The notes under the pieces were generated by a model that saw only the letters and a list, made by a program, of their open reading frames with translations, did not search any database and was not told the origin of the DNA. Of a stretch of 64,000 nt of DNA, positions 1-20,210 are shown piece by piece. The stretch is from Castor canadensis (taxonomy: Eukaryota; Chordata; Mammalia; Rodentia; Castoridae): positions 2,237,001 to 2,301,000 of the forward strand of contig NC_133393.1 in the NCBI RefSeq assembly GCF_047511655.1, written 5' to 3'. Each line of letters starts with the position of its first letter. The first letter of the stretch is position 1. The translations under genes and the position numbers were made by a program.

Positions 1-189
1 ATAAATAAAATAATACATTTAAGTGATAAATAATTTTTAAGAATACTCAGATTGATTTGTAAGTAGAAGAAATTAAAAGAATCCAGTCTTAAATCTTTAC
101 CCCCACAAATCCAAATTTTCATACTAAATCAAAACTGGATATAAGGTCTTTTTTTCATATTTTTTGGGGTGGGGGAGCATGTGGAGTTT

Positions 190-276
190 TTGTTTGTTTC
201 TGGGTACTGGGGATTAAACCTGAAGCCTCATGCATGTTAGGCAAGAGCTCTACCACTTGAGCTATGTTCCCAGTCC
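190..276 (-). repeat. ID-like tRNA-derived SINE
   Basis: Reverse complement of the ID-like body: 'ggtactggggattaaacc', then gcaagagctctaccacttgagc, the inverted A/B-box part. Confidence 0.8.
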
Positions 277-787
277 TATATAGTAAGAATATCAAGGGAA
301 GCAACCTTAAGCAGGTGTGACGGCACACACCAGTAATCGGGGACATCTCAGGTTCTACCATGGTGAGCCCCAGGCTAGGCTGGGCTAGATGGGAGACCTC
401 TTCTGTGGGTAGCGGGGAAGGGGAAGGGGAAAGGAGGGCATCTTTAAATGTTTCAGTAGGTACAGAAGTACTATCCTATATTGATGAATTTTAGTAGAAG
501 AGTTTGGGTCCATATTGTTTTGTATATTTAGAATGATTAGATTTAAATTGGTAAAGAGTTTAGCATCCAGGTAATTTCTGTGTATAAGTATATACTTATT
601 TCATTATTAGTGTTTTTGCCAGCTTTAAAAATCTTTTTATGTGTTCTTCTGTTATTTATCTGTTGCTGTATAACCAATTAGTCCATAATTTAGTGGCTTA
701 AACAACAGACTTTTTCTGGTGTTTGTGGGTGGGGAGTTTGGGAGTGATTCTGCATGAGGTTGCAGTCAAGATGCTGCAGGATCCACT

Positions 788-892
788 GTTTTTGAGACAG
801 TGTCTCACTATGCAGCCCAGGCTGCCTTGAACTCACGATCCTCCTGCCTCAGTATACAGAGTGCTGGGATTACAGGTATGTGCCACCATGTG
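788..892 (-). repeat. B1 (7SL-derived) SINE
   Basis: Inverted B1: tttgagacagtgtctcac, cccaggctgccttgaac and gtgctgggattacaggt in order. Confidence 0.85.
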
Positions 893-910
893 AACCTTAA
901 AGGATTCACC

Positions 911-1009
911 CTTTTTTTTTTTCTTTTTCTGTAGTACTGAGGATTGAACCCAGTGCCTCATGCATGCTAGGCCAGCGCTCTAACCCTTGAGCTGTGCCCC
1001 TAGCCCCCA
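911..1009 (-). repeat. ID-like SINE with T-rich (inverted A-rich) tail
   Basis: A poly-T run leads into 'actgaggattgaacccagtg' and the inverted ID core. It lies directly behind the B1 copy at 788-892, so the two may form one composite. Confidence 0.85.
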
Positions 1010-1371
1010 GTCTGAAGGATCCACTCCTGAGGAGGCTTACTCACTTGGCAGTAGGCCTTAGCTCCTTGCAGTATGAGCCTCTTCTTGGGGCTGCTTGAGT
1101 GTTCTCACTGTATGGCAGCTATTTCCCCGGGAGCAGGTGGTCCAAGAGCAAGCAAGGCAGAAACAGCAATGCTTCTTACCACCCAGCCTCAGAAACCACA
1201 TTCTGTCACTTCTGCTTTATTCTACTGGGCACACAGAGTAACCTTAATTACAAAAGGGTATGGATTCCAGGAGGTGGGGTCACTGGGAGCCATTCCTATA
1301 ACATGAGTACTGCAATCCTAGTTAAAATAAAATCAAGGGTCCTAACAAAACTAAAATTAGGAGTTGTCTTT

Positions 1372-1472
1372 GTTTATTTATTTATTTATTTTTTTGATGG
1401 GACTGAGGTTGAACTCAGGGCTTCCTGCTTGCATAGAAGGTGCTCTGCCACTTGAGCCACACCTCCAACCCA
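1372..1472 (-). repeat. ID-like SINE with (TTTA)n tail
   Basis: An inverted ID core (gactgaggttgaactcaggg, gctctgccacttgagccaca) is preceded by a TTTA-repeat that is its tail on the other strand. Confidence 0.85.
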
Positions 1473-1560
1473 GGAGTCTAGTCTTGTATACTCAGGCATT
1501 ACTGTGCTAACTTTGGCTTTTGGTAACAAGGTTGTTTCTTTCCAGTAAGGATAAAATAAG

Positions 1561-1752
1561 ATGCCTGGAATCCTAGCTACTTGGGAGGATTTCAGTTAGA
1601 AGCCAGCCCAGGCAAATAGTTCTCGAGACCCTATCTCTTGAAAATAACCAACACAAAAAAGGGCTAGCAGCACAGCTCAAGTGCTGGCCTAGCAAGCATG
1701 AGGCCCTGGGTTCTAACCCTAGTAATGCAAAAATAAATAAATAAATAAATAA
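1561..1752 (+). repeat. Composite B1-ID SINE with (AAAT)n tail
   Basis: The left half is B1 (cctggaatcctagctacttg). A linker follows, then an ID half (ggcctagcaagcatgaggcc) and an AAAT microsatellite tail. Confidence 0.85.
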
Positions 1753-2030
1753 CAGTCTAAGATTTTTTTCAGAGTGTGATAAATTCAAATGCTGTTAAAA
1801 AGAAAAGTAACTAAGGTATTATATAAAGAAAAATGATATTCACTTACTTTGTGGCCAGTTACTATTGATTTTATAGAAAAGTGTCCTGTTTGTAGCTCAA
1901 GTGTAATGATTGGTGTTTACCTCATGAGTAGTGAATACTGAAAGTCCTGTGTAAGCACTAAGTGAGTGCTTAGCTGTCGGTGAGTTTCATTTAATGGGAC
2001 ATTAGTATCAAGCTTCTTTAAAAAGAAACG

Positions 2031-2132
2031 TGGCTGGCAGAATGGCCCAAGTGGCAGAGTGCCTGCCTAGCAAGCGTGAGGCTCTGAGTTCAAAGCCCCC
2101 AATACCACCACCTACCACCACCAAAAAAAAAG
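2031..2132 (+). repeat. ID-like SINE 150 bp upstream of a RAB23 exon
   Basis: Full ID-like body (gtggcagagtgcctgcctag, gctctgagttcaaagccccc) with a CCACC-rich and A-rich tail. Confidence 0.88.
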
Positions 2133-2278
2133 CAAAAATATTCCAAAGGATCTTATCTACCCTCTCACCCCACCTACTAACCTTATGCAGATAGTATAAT
2201 GAAAACGTGGCTTTTAAAAACAAGCTATCGTAGGCACCTTTATAAGCATTTTTTTTGTCTGTCTGAATCGATGTGCAG

Positions 2279-2361
2279 TGAGGAGGCTGAAGCACTGGCA
2301 AAACGGTTAAAGTTAAGATTCTACAGAACCTCAGTGAAAGAAGACCTAAATGTGAATGAAG
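2279..2361 (+). CDS. RAB23: RAB23 exon (antepenultimate region, G5 motif)
   Basis: The acceptor is tgcag before 2279 and the donor gtaaag follows 2361. The first base completes an Asn codon begun upstream. The exon then reads EEAEALAKRLKLRF and continues through YRTSVKEDLNVNE, leaving one base of the next Val codon. Length 83 nt. Confidence 0.95.
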
Positions 2362-5300
2362 GTAAAGTGTCTCTTTAAAATACAGACTGCAACAGGTATT
2401 TGTCAGCTAAGTAAAAAGGCATCTGCTTCAAGAGTTCTTCACTGTTTACCAGTGTCCTTGAATGCTTGTTTCTCTATAGCAGCAGTTTAAAATGAGCTGA
2501 GTGTGTGTGTGTGTGATTGTGTACCAGGTGATCACGGTGTTGTTTAAGAAAGGGAGATTAAAAATTGTGACGTATTTCAGACTTGTTACTTAGTAGATTA
2601 TAACTACATTTTCATGTGCATGTTTATTTTTGATAGTTTTCATCACTTAAAGAAAGACATTTTTTCAAAACTGAGTCAATTTAGTTTTTTTGGTTTTCCC
2701 TTGTTTTTGTTTTTTTAAATTTAATATTTTTCTCAAGTTTAGTGTTGCTAATTATTAGCACTACTCACTAGTCACAAATTCCATTTCATTTCTTTAATAA
2801 TAAAATACTACTGTACATTTATTAGTGTTATTTGTTGTACTTCTCAGATGATTTTTGAAAGTCACATTTTTTCCCTTCTTTTTGGTGGTGCTGAGGTTTG
2901 CTAGACCAGCACTTTGTCACTTGAGCCACTCCCTCAGCTCTGAAAGTCCAGTTTTAACTAGATTATATGCTTCTAGTTTAATTTAAAGGCTTCTTAGTAA
3001 GTATAAATATTGTAAATAATATGAAATGACTTGCTGTGTCATACTGAGTATGTTATGTGTTTATTCTAGTTTTTAAGTATCTGGCTGAGAAGTGTCTTCA
3101 AAAACTCAAACAGCAAATAGCTGGGGACTCAGAAGCTGTGCGCTCTAGTAGCAAGATTGGTGAGTACCAGGGACTCAGAAATACAATCAAAAGTGCCAGG
3201 CCAATGTTACCAAACTTACTAGTACCAAGCCTTTTGTTTAAAGGTATATTTAGTTTTCAGGGGCTTTTTTGACCATTGAATTTTCTAAATCCTTTTGATA
3301 CAGACAACAGAGGTGTGTGAACTTTTTTTACAAAGGTCTGTCCTTCATGGAAGTTTTAGTAACACTTGTTCTTCTGATTCCACACTTGACCTGTCTCTTA
3401 GTTTTTCCCATTCCTGCCATCTTGTTTGTTACTTGCTGCCAATTTTTTTTCTTTTACATGTTAAATGCAGCAAAACTAGCATTCCCTGAAGAGCAAGTGT
3501 AATGTCTTCTCTTTCGCAATAATGACTGACAGAGTACTTTGGCTGCCACAAAGATGACAGCCAAACTTGCTTATGTGTGATCTCTAAAGGATTTTACCTC
3601 CACTCTGTCGTCCTTACTACACACATCTAATTTAGATCTGTCCGTGGTTCTGGCTTCTTCAGTTCTTTGCCATTTTTCTTGCATATGCCTCTTCTGCCAA
3701 GCACCTAGATGCCCTGTGAAACAGAGAGGACTCTTGCAGTGAGCCTCTGCTTGATCTCCTGGGCCCGGCCACTGGTGGAGCCTCTTCATTACAGTGTTCC
3801 AAGACAGTCTTCCTTTCTTTCTGGTAGAAAATGTGAACCACTGCTGGTTCCCAGAGTCCTTTCTCTTTCATAAGCACACTAGTGCTTTCTTCACTTTTGC
3901 TCCTTCTGTTTTCTGTGGAGAATGACCTCTTCCATCTGATGTCAAGGAACTCTTCATTCTTTAAGGGCTATTTAGGAAAGTTCTCCTCTGCATGTCTGCT
4001 GAAGCCTGAAACTCCATGCTTTTCTAGCAAGGCATTGCCAGGTATTTAGTTCTACTTATCCACATACTGAATTGGATGGTCCTTCCTTCGAGCCATCTGT
4101 GGATCTGTGTGTCCTTTCTGATACCTCACATACAGTGTCTTACAGCATTGCTTATTTATAGTCACATCTCACTCACTGGATTGTGAGTTTCTTACAGGCA
4201 AGTATTGGGCTCAGACATCTTTGCATCCCTGGTAGTTTCTCTGCCCAGAGATGCTCAGTGGTTCATAAATTGGAGAACAGATTTGTGAACAGTAGAGTTC
4301 AAAATGGAAACCACAATATTTTTTTAGTTCATTTCTTTTATCTACTTGTCACTTTGCCTATAGATCATTTTTATGCTGTTGGGGTTGCTTTAGCCTAACA
4401 GTAATATAGGAAAATTCTGTATTATCTGTATTGCTATCATGTGCAATTTTTTTTTCTTTTGACAGTACTGAGGTTTGAACTCAGGGCCTCACACTTGCAA
4501 GGCAGGCACTCTACCACTTAAGCCATTCCACCAGCCTGTGCAATGTTTTTATTAACATAAAATCTAACAAATACTATTGTTAACTACAGATCAGGTATTC
4601 TTGAGGATGCTATGATGTAAAGTTAATGATATTTACTGATTCCAATTTTCAAAAATAGATTTGTAGTGAAACACCTCAGAACCACACATAGAGTACACCA
4701 TGGTTGGATAGAAAAGGGTGGGAGTATATGTGTGCGTTTTCCCTGTATGTGAGAAAATTTCCCTGGAAGGATATATAGGAAAACTAGTGTGTTTGCCTTA
4801 GTGGAAGAAAACTGGCCAGGTGGGTTGGGGTAGGGACTGAGTGAAATTCCTCCTTTGTACTCCTTGAACATGTGGAACAGCTTGTCTGTTTTTGAGACTG
4901 GGGTCTTGCTAGATTGCCCAGGCTGGCCTCAAACTCATGGTTATCCTGCCTCAGTTTCTGGCCTATCTGGAATTACAGGTGCATGCTACTAATCTGTCTT
5001 ATGTTAACTATTGAAAATAAATGAAACAAGCCTGGTGCAGTGGTGGGTGGTTCCCGCCTGTAGTCCCAGCCACTCAGGAGGTAGAGATGGGAGGATCGCT
5101 GTTTGAAGGCAAAAGTTCACTAGACCTCTCTCAGAAATGAGCCAGGCATGAAGGTACAGGTCTGTGGTCTCACTGCTTGGGAGGCAGAGGTAGGAGGACC
5201 ATGATTCAGGGCCTGCCTAGGCAAAGTTAGCTCAAGTAGCTCAAGACCTTAACTAAAAAAAAAAAAAGAACCCAAAAACTGAAATCAAAAGGACTGGAGT

Positions 5301-6015
5301 GTAGCTCAAGTGGTAGCCTATTGTTAGGCCCTGAGTTCAGTCCCCACTACCACCAGAACAAACAAAACTCAGAAAAAGAAAAAAGTAAATGAAGCAAAAG
5401 GTAAAAAAATTAAATACTAAATTGTCCATTGATGAATGGGTAAGTAAAGTGTAGCATACGTGTACAAAGGACTATTTTATTTAAAAAAAGAGGGAAATTC
5501 TGCAGTATGCTGTGACATGGGTGAATCTTGAAGACAGTATGTAAATGAAGTGAGCCCGACACTGTGATTCCACTTTTACGAAGTAGGCGAAGTCATGGAA
5601 AGTAGAGTGGTGGGAGCAGGACAGCAGAGTTACTGTTTAAGGGGAGAGTTCAGGGTTGAAGAGCAGAATCGGTGGAGATCGACGGAGGCGGCTGTACAGC
5701 ATTGTGAGTATTTACTGTCACAACGTTATATTCTTAGAATGGTTTGTACTTTTCTAAAATGAAAAATGGAAACCGTAGATACCTGGAAATTCTCTGATTT
5801 TACTAGTAATCTGGACACAACATGTAACTCTGAACTGAATCAGAGTCAATCTGTTTTTTTCCTCTATTTATACAGGTGTCTTTAATACATCTGGTGGAAG
5901 TCACTCGGGTCAGAATTCAAGTACTCTTAATGGTGGAGACGTCATCAATCTTAGACCTAACAAACAAAGGACCAAGAAAAATAGAAATCCTTTTAGTAGC
6001 TGTAGTATACCCTAA
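2279..6015 (+). CDS. RAB23: RAB23 small GTPase, C-terminal half (three terminal coding exons)
   Basis: RAB23 is a Rab-family GTPase of the cilium and endosomes that negatively regulates Hedgehog signalling. The three exons 2279-2361, 3070-3159 and 5876-6015 join in frame and match the human protein from about residue 134 to the end; 103 whole codons are visible plus the last base of an Asn codon. The first exon carries the G5 guanine-specificity motif (TSVK) and the last helix of the G domain. The rest is the Ser/Asn-rich hypervariable tail ending in the prenylation motif CSIP. The P-loop, switch regions and NKID motif lie upstream of base 1. Compared with the human sequence as I remember it, one residue is missing just before KIG. 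Introns follow GT/AG. Identification is near certain from the spliced protein. The gene converges with BAG2. Confidence 0.96.
2871..2941 (-). repeat. Short ID-like SINE fragment
   Basis: Inverted core (ggtggtgctgaggtttgcta ... cacttgagccact) with internal deletions. Confidence 0.65.
3070..3159 (+). CDS. RAB23: RAB23 penultimate coding exon
   Basis: The acceptor is ttctag and the donor gtgagt. The 90-nt exon encodes VFKYLAEKCLQKLKQQIA and then the variable stretch ending SSSKI. It opens and closes in the same phase, so its boundaries agree with both neighbours. An unspliced frame of 71 codons continues past the donor but is not coding. Confidence 0.94.
4446..4537 (-). repeat. ID-like SINE
   Basis: Inverted copy: poly-T, 'gtactgaggtttgaactcag', ggcaggcactctaccactta. 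Confidence 0.88.
4887..4997 (-). repeat. B1 SINE
   Basis: Inverted B1 with 'tttgagactggggtcttgct', gcccaggctggcctcaaact and ggaattacaggtgcatgcta. Confidence 0.83.
5027..5395 (+). repeat. Tandem B1-B1-ID composite SINE
   Basis: Two B1-like monomers (cgcctgtagtcccagccact; ctcactgcttgggaggcaga) are followed by an A-run and an ID half (aggccctgagttcagtcccc). Confidence 0.82.
5405..5770 (+). mobile_element. L1 3' end fragment (sense)
   Basis: The phrase order (gatgaatgggtaagtaaagt, acatgggtgaatcttgaaga, gattccacttttacgaagta) matches the end of mammalian L1 ORF2 and the start of the 3' UTR. It is old and heavily mutated, and it lies just before the RAB23 terminal exon. Confidence 0.7.
5876..6015 (+). 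CDS. RAB23: RAB23 terminal coding exon with CSIP prenylation motif
   Basis: The acceptor is tatacag. The exon completes a Gly codon, then encodes GVFNTSGGSHSGQN and onward through NLRPNKQRTKKNRNPF to SSCSIP and a TAA at 6013-6015. The basic patch before the terminal Cys, four residues from the end, is the membrane-targeting region of the tail. Confidence 0.96.
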
Positions 6016-8886
6016 AATCTTTAGGTAGGAGAAAAGTTGAATTATAGTGTGCAATTCACTAAGAAACACATCCAGCTGTCACGGTATTTTATAAGTGTTT
6101 TAGCAGACTTTGCACCTAATGCTCTCTGAAAGCTGACAGATTTCAATAGTACTCTGCAGTGCTTTTCAGAACGTAGAGTGAGACCTCTGGCGGAAAAATT
6201 ACTGCCCTACAGACTCATTTTAATTTTCTGTGTTAGACGAAGCTTCTGTTTTTGAAAGAATGCTATAAAGAATGTCAAAAACAGGTTTTGCTGAATTTTA
6301 AGTGCTAGAAAACATAAATGAAATGCCTAAATATATCGGTACAGGTTTTAATGCCAAGGACCAAGGACAGCGAGCATTATGAAATTGGTTATGCAGCTTT
6401 TCTGAAAAGTAGTGTTCAGTTAGAACAAAACAGTACTGAGAGGCAAACCTTAAATCGTGCCAGACTGCGTCAGTGTGATTCTGGCAATGTTGCTTGTGTG
6501 GTGTCTGTAAAGTGCAGTGTGGGGGTGCATGCAGACATCTGGTGCAGGAGTAAACTGCAGTTCTGTGTGGTATTTGAGCAATTGTAGATTTGAATTCATT
6601 CATTCATGAAACCATTTACACATCATGTATATGTTCTTAGTTTCAAATGAGAAATTCTAGACATATGTTTTGAAATGAACTTGGATTTAGAAAGTGCTTT
6701 GTGCCAAAAGTATCATCCCTAATTTTCACAGTGCTCTGCTATCAGAATTTGTATAGTGTATAGTCTTTTAAAAGCAGTCTCCTCTGCAAAGGGCAGATAG
6801 AAGAGGGATACGAACATGCCAGTGCCAGAGCAGCGTCTCCTGTGTGAGATGTCCTGCACCGCACCTCTGTGTGTCCGTGTGTCCATGTAGGCGCAGTGAG
6901 CCCTGCTGTCCTCAGCTTAGCCCGGTCCTAGGGCACTCTGGAGGCTGTCCAGGATGTTTGTGCATCTGACACCTTTCTCTGCCAGTTGAGAACCCAGCTT
7001 TGAACTTTTAAGATTACACTTAACCATTTTTAAAAGTGCACAAAAGAAGAACTTCAGTCCTAGTCCAGTGTATGGATTTTGTAATGCCTCGCAACTGTAT
7101 CAGCATCCTTCAATTTATACATTTTTGTATAGTGTTTTAACATTATCACTTAAAAATTCCTATAGCCTTTGATTTGTAGAGCACTTTTTCAAGAGCTCTG
7201 CCATCACCACATATAGCCTTCCAAACAGAGATAACTGCATGAACTGGTAAAACTTAGTTATCATTTTTTTTAGTGGTTTTGTTTTTTTGATATAACTTCT
7301 TTCACTGTACCTGTTTTTTACAGGATTTCAAAATATGTAAAAAATAATTTTCTTTGAAAATGTGTCATCAAGTCATTTTCATTATTTGTGCTAAAATACA
7401 AAAATGTTTTCGTATTTCTCTCGGATGTTTTATTTTTAAGTCTCCCATCTGCTATGCTGTCCCTCTGCCCAGACTAATTGCATTTCCTGGGGTGTGTCCA
7501 TGCTACGTGCTCAACACTGAAAGTTTTCTTCTCAAAGTATCGACATAATCTGCATTATTTTTTTCAGAGTAATGATGTTATTTTTGTGTCACCAGCTGTC
7601 CCTACTCCCATTGCTGCCAGTGGGATAAGAGTTAGGAAAAGACTCAGTTCCTGACGGTGATTCATAGTTTTTACTGTCTTAAAATACAGTTTCTTTAATT
7701 TTTGCACAAAATGTATTTTATGGCAAATAATTTAATGGTCTTTATTAGAAAAGCCATTCACTACATAATGTGTTATAGTTCTGTTTCGTATTAATTGTGT
7801 GTGGGTAAAAGTGTATTACTTTTCTATGAAGAATGTAATCTCTGATGGTTGTAGTACCCATTTAATATTTGTAATGTAATTTTATGCACTTGGTTTTATC
7901 CTTTCTTTTTAATAAGAACTAAAGAGATCTTTGTTACACAATTAAGTTTTACTTTGCATTGCTGTGTTTTATGCCTAAAATACTCACATTTTGAATAACT
8001 CAGTAGGAGGTCTAAAACCTTCAAAATTCACATTTTTTTCCTTTGTGACCCTTAATTCTTTTAAAAAACTTTATTATTAATTTCTAATGAAATCTTGGAT
8101 GCTAAAGAAAAACTTACCCAAGATTACAGGGTATTATGCATTTGTGCTCTCATCAACATTTTTACATCATCACTAATTTTTAGCATGTAGACATACAGCT
8201 GTGGAATAATTGTCATATTTCAGAGTTCCTCAGGTTTCTTTTTCCTTTGCTGCCTATGAATTAGAATAGTGTAAAAAATAGCCCATGTAAGGCAATATAG
8301 TTAAATAAAATCAGGTTTAAATGGTTTCCTTTTCATCTGCTCAGAGTTGATAGCACAGTAGTGTTTCAGAATAAAGCTAACACTACCAAAGCGAGGACAT
8401 GGCTTTCCTCATTGTGGAGTGACGGTAGTTTGGTGTCTAAAATCAGCAGTGCAGTGCTTAGGAAGAACTCAGTAATGCCTTCTCCTCTGTGCCTGGGCTT
8501 CAGGGACTGGGGCCTTTTCTGCAGATCTTAGGATGAGTGGCCTTACAGCCTGGTGTCACACCTTAAAGTGCTGTACTCCCAGTGTAAGCATTCTTTTCAG
8601 AAACTTGGAAGTAGTTCCTGGTGGCCTGCTGATGTGTCGCTGTCACGTTTTTCTGAGCAGAAAATATTTAAAACTACAGTGGACTCTGAAATGTCCAGTC
8701 ACCAAGCTTCCAGATGCATGGATGATTTGCCTACAGCACTCTTACTAGCTAGTGCTCCTTTCCTCTCTTGAGATCTCTGCAGTAGCATGTTGGTACGTGG
8801 TATTTTAAAAGCAAAAACTTAGATTAAATGGGAAACTGAGCCCCTTCTATGTTTTTGTTACTAATAAATAAGGCTTTTGTAAATTT
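6016..8886 (+). other. RAB23: RAB23 3' untranslated region (inferred)
   Basis: Non-coding, AT-rich and free of recognisable SINEs for nearly 2.9 kb, unlike the flanking introns. That is expected of a conserved 3' UTR. The end is set by the AATAAA at 8863-8868. Earlier AATAAA hexamers near 8304 and 8371 could give shorter forms. Confidence 0.6.
8863..8868 (+). terminator. RAB23: Candidate RAB23 polyadenylation signal
   Basis: A canonical AATAAA is followed about 30 bases later by a GT-rich stretch (tggtttgtgttctttt). This suits cleavage at about 8885-8890. No transcript evidence is available. Confidence 0.45.
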
Positions 8887-11362
8887 GAGTGGCAAACCAC
8901 TGGTTTGTGTTCTTTTAATATAAGATACTCAATTAAAATCTTAGGATTAATTCCAAAAATCAAAAACTAACTGCATTTCAAATGTAGAATTTTGTGTGAG
9001 ATATGTGCTATGTATCACCAGTGCAGAACTAAATACTAAAAGGTTTAGTGTGACTTCTTCAAAGCCAGATAACCTAAAGTACTTCGTGTCTCACCTGACT
9101 GACTGACGGAGCGTCTTGCACACTAGTTACTCACGTCCTTGATGCTTAGACACTTGTTTCTTTTATAATCTTGCTAGTGTCGGTCCCTGACAGAAAGAAA
9201 ATCATTTTGTCTCAATTTGAGGCCGTTGGCCCCCAGATAATAACTGTCCTTCTAATTCATGTAGCAAGTGCCTTCTGTGCTGCACACCCTGCGGTGCTGA
9301 GGAGCATCAGTACCTGACTTGCAGTTGGGTGAATGGTGCAGTAACACTCAGTCGTGCTGTGCCTGTGTGCTGCCTCCTCCGTTTTCACTTCGTGTGCCTG
9401 TTGTACGAGTAGACACGCAAAAACAGAATGGCTGAGTTCAAGCACACTCACTTGTGCCCATTCCTCGTGTCTTTGGATAAAACTAAAACCCAGCCTTCAA
9501 AAATGATGCTACATATACGTCCTTCACATGTACTGCACACGTCAGTTACAGGAAAGGGCTGAACCACATAGGTATTTCAAGTTTAAGTCTGCGCGTTTCC
9601 CATTTTTCAAATGCTCTGCCGCTTCCAGTGGTTGGTAAATTCTTTCCTGTTTCCAGCGTTAAACTGTCTAACCTGAAGCCTCCATTAGTTGATTACCTGT
9701 TCAGGGTGAATTACAAGTGTGGCCATCAAGGTATCAGACTGAGCTATCCACAACCAACCATGTCTGTCCTTGTTGTGTCCCTAACAGTTGTTGGGCTGGG
9801 GGAGGTCACTCACGTAAGAGTACAGTGTCAGTGGTGTCCCTGGAATGTCCAGGAGTGACAGGGAAACACCAGTGGAAGCCACTAGCTCAGTCAGTACTGT
9901 TGTCGCTCCACCTCCCATTCCTCTGAAGGCTTCAGGAATTTTTAATGTCAGGGGCCTAGAAATTAAATACCACTGCGCATTTCCGTATTTGTCATACTTT
10001 TACCTGGGCAGGACTTCCAGTCTGTCCTCAAGCTGATGAATTTGAGTACTCTGTCAGCTCTTCTGCAGGTCCTGCTAGGTAACAACACACTTGAGAGAGC
10101 CTGTCCTTGTAGATAAAGGCAGAAAGCAGGCTCCAGTATAGAGATGGGTACAGTCCTGGGAAGAAGGTGCTAACAAGGGACGGCAGGAAGGCTACACTGC
10201 AGTTACTGTCTAGGAGTTGCATGGAACTGATGGGATAAAACGTGCAGCTATCCACAATGCAGCTCACCCTGGAGTTCAGCGGAATGGAGGCGCTGTAGAC
10301 CCTGAGCAGTTTGAGAGATGGGGAAATCACAGCTCTTCGAGTCTGTGGTAAGAAATGAGTCACTGCCAGTAAAACTCACTGTAAGAAAGGGGAAGAAACA
10401 AGGCAAAGAACACAAAGACCAGGGGCAGCCAGAATCATCTGTGGTAGAAAAAGCCCTGGATTGACACGGAGTGAGTGGAGTGCTTCCCAGAGAGGAAAGG
10501 GATTTACAGAGGCCAACAGTGCCTAAGAACCTAAGGAAACTCTCTTGTCCATTTCTTAATTTTCAAAAAACTGAAGAAAAGGTGGCTATCAGAGTTAGCA
10601 CTCCCGTGAATGGAAGGACACGTGTGAGTCAGCCTAGTGGGGCTGGTCAGGAGGACAGCCACGAGTGCCCTTGCACTGAATTTTCATAGTCACGTTTGTG
10701 AATATGAAGGTGCTCTTACTGCTTGAGCCGTTCCACCAGCCCAACTATCAGCATTTCTGGGCAGAAAATTCAGCTCAATATTGCTTGCCCTGACACAAAA
10801 CCAGTCTGGATCTTTCTTTCAATGTCAAGAATACCTACATTCTAATAAAAAATGAGTGCAAAGTTTCATTTCAAAGTAGTATTTGGGGAAGTTGTTGAGG
10901 TTTCTGTTTATCAGTAGTACTGCTTTGTCACACAAAACAAGATCAGTAAATTGTTAGTAAACAAGATGCAGTAAACCCATTAACGGGAATTTATACAGTG
11001 ATCAAAACCAGAGAAGGCTAAAGCTCTACCCACTTACAAGAATGCTGCAGTATTTAGTATTTAGTATTTGGACAATTGGGTTGCCCGCACCCAGTTGTCC
11101 AAAAAGAGGGAAATGAATAAACTATGGATTTTTTTAAGTTGACAATTAAGTGGACTTCACAGCAGCAGCATTTAAAGGGAAAAAAAAAAAAAAAGCAAGT
11201 TACACATTGAAAAGTTAGAAAAATGATGCATTTGGGAGAAGATCAAACAGTTATATAATTGTTCACAGTGGTGAAATTCAAGGTGATTAATTTTGTCATG
11301 TTTCCACATATATAAAAATATATTCACTTAATGAGATTTGTAAGCCCATACATTCAAAATAG
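8887..11362. other. Intergenic spacer between convergent RAB23 and BAG2
   Basis: I see no gene here. Scattered frames of 60-110 codons have no recognisable protein features. A small inverted ID remnant (tgcttgagccgttccaccag) lies at about 10708-10741. The low repeat content suggests part of this may be further 3' UTR of either gene. Confidence 0.5.
10708..10741 (-). repeat. ID-like SINE remnant
   Basis: Only the inverted 5' end of the element is left (tgcttgagccgttccaccag). Confidence 0.5.
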
Positions 11363-11368
11363 TTTAAT
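11363..11368 (-). terminator. BAG2: Candidate BAG2 polyadenylation signal (ATTAAA)
   Basis: TTTAAT on the + strand reads ATTAAA on the - strand, with T-rich sequence beyond it. No AATAAA was found on that strand between 10340 and 11843. It would give a 3' UTR of about 0.5 kb. Confidence 0.3.
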
Positions 11369-11440
11369 ACAGAGCCTAAAAACTTGAATGACAGCATGCA
11401 GAAAAATGTTTGGTTTCCCTTTATCCTTCCAAGTACAGTG

Positions 11441-11498
11441 GGTGTGTGTGTGTGACCGCGTGTGTGACTGCATGTGTGTGTGTGTGTGCGCGCGCATG
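11441..11498. repeat. Imperfect (TG)n microsatellite
   Basis: TG runs broken by GACCGCG and GACTGCA and ending in a short alternating CG stretch. It lies inside the inferred BAG2 3' UTR. Confidence 0.85.
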
Positions 11499-11843
11499 CT
11501 GCTTGTCGTAAGGAAATTTTAGTCGTCTAAATGCCACAAGTGCCTGTGTTCCCACACTCAAGTCCAGGACATAGCAGTGATGCTTTTGCCCCCAACTGAG
11601 CACTACTTCTCCCCACATACTGCATTCATCCAGACAGTAAAATACGTGGTGCTAGATTCTAGAACAAGAATTCAATCGAAAAGCTTCTATATAATTAAAA
11701 ACTTCTAGTTTTAATTGTCACTGTTAAACTGTTAACAGTGAAATATTTCCTCATCTGAAACAACCACCAACATCAAATAAGGGACTCTGCCTAACAGATC
11801 ACTTAAAGTATTATTTTGTCAACAGTGCCCTTAGGTTTGAAGA

Positions 11844-20210
<8,367 letters not shown>

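Larger units (their letters stand above)
1..2278 (+). other. RAB23: RAB23 intron, left part cut by the window edge
   Basis: No coding exon matching the RAB23 G domain is visible here. The stretch holds six SINE copies listed separately and otherwise unremarkable AT-rich intron. A weak B1-like segment also lies around 310-400. Confidence 0.6.
3160..5875 (+). other. RAB23: RAB23 last intron
   Basis: Roughly 3160-4445 shows no repeat or exon I can name. After that come an ID copy, a B1, a multi-unit SINE composite and an L1 3' fragment, listed separately. Confidence 0.7.

Noticed and set aside
10028-10363. 111-codon - strand frame between RAB23 and BAG2
   Set aside because: No recognisable features and no start or promoter context; more likely 3' flanking sequence.
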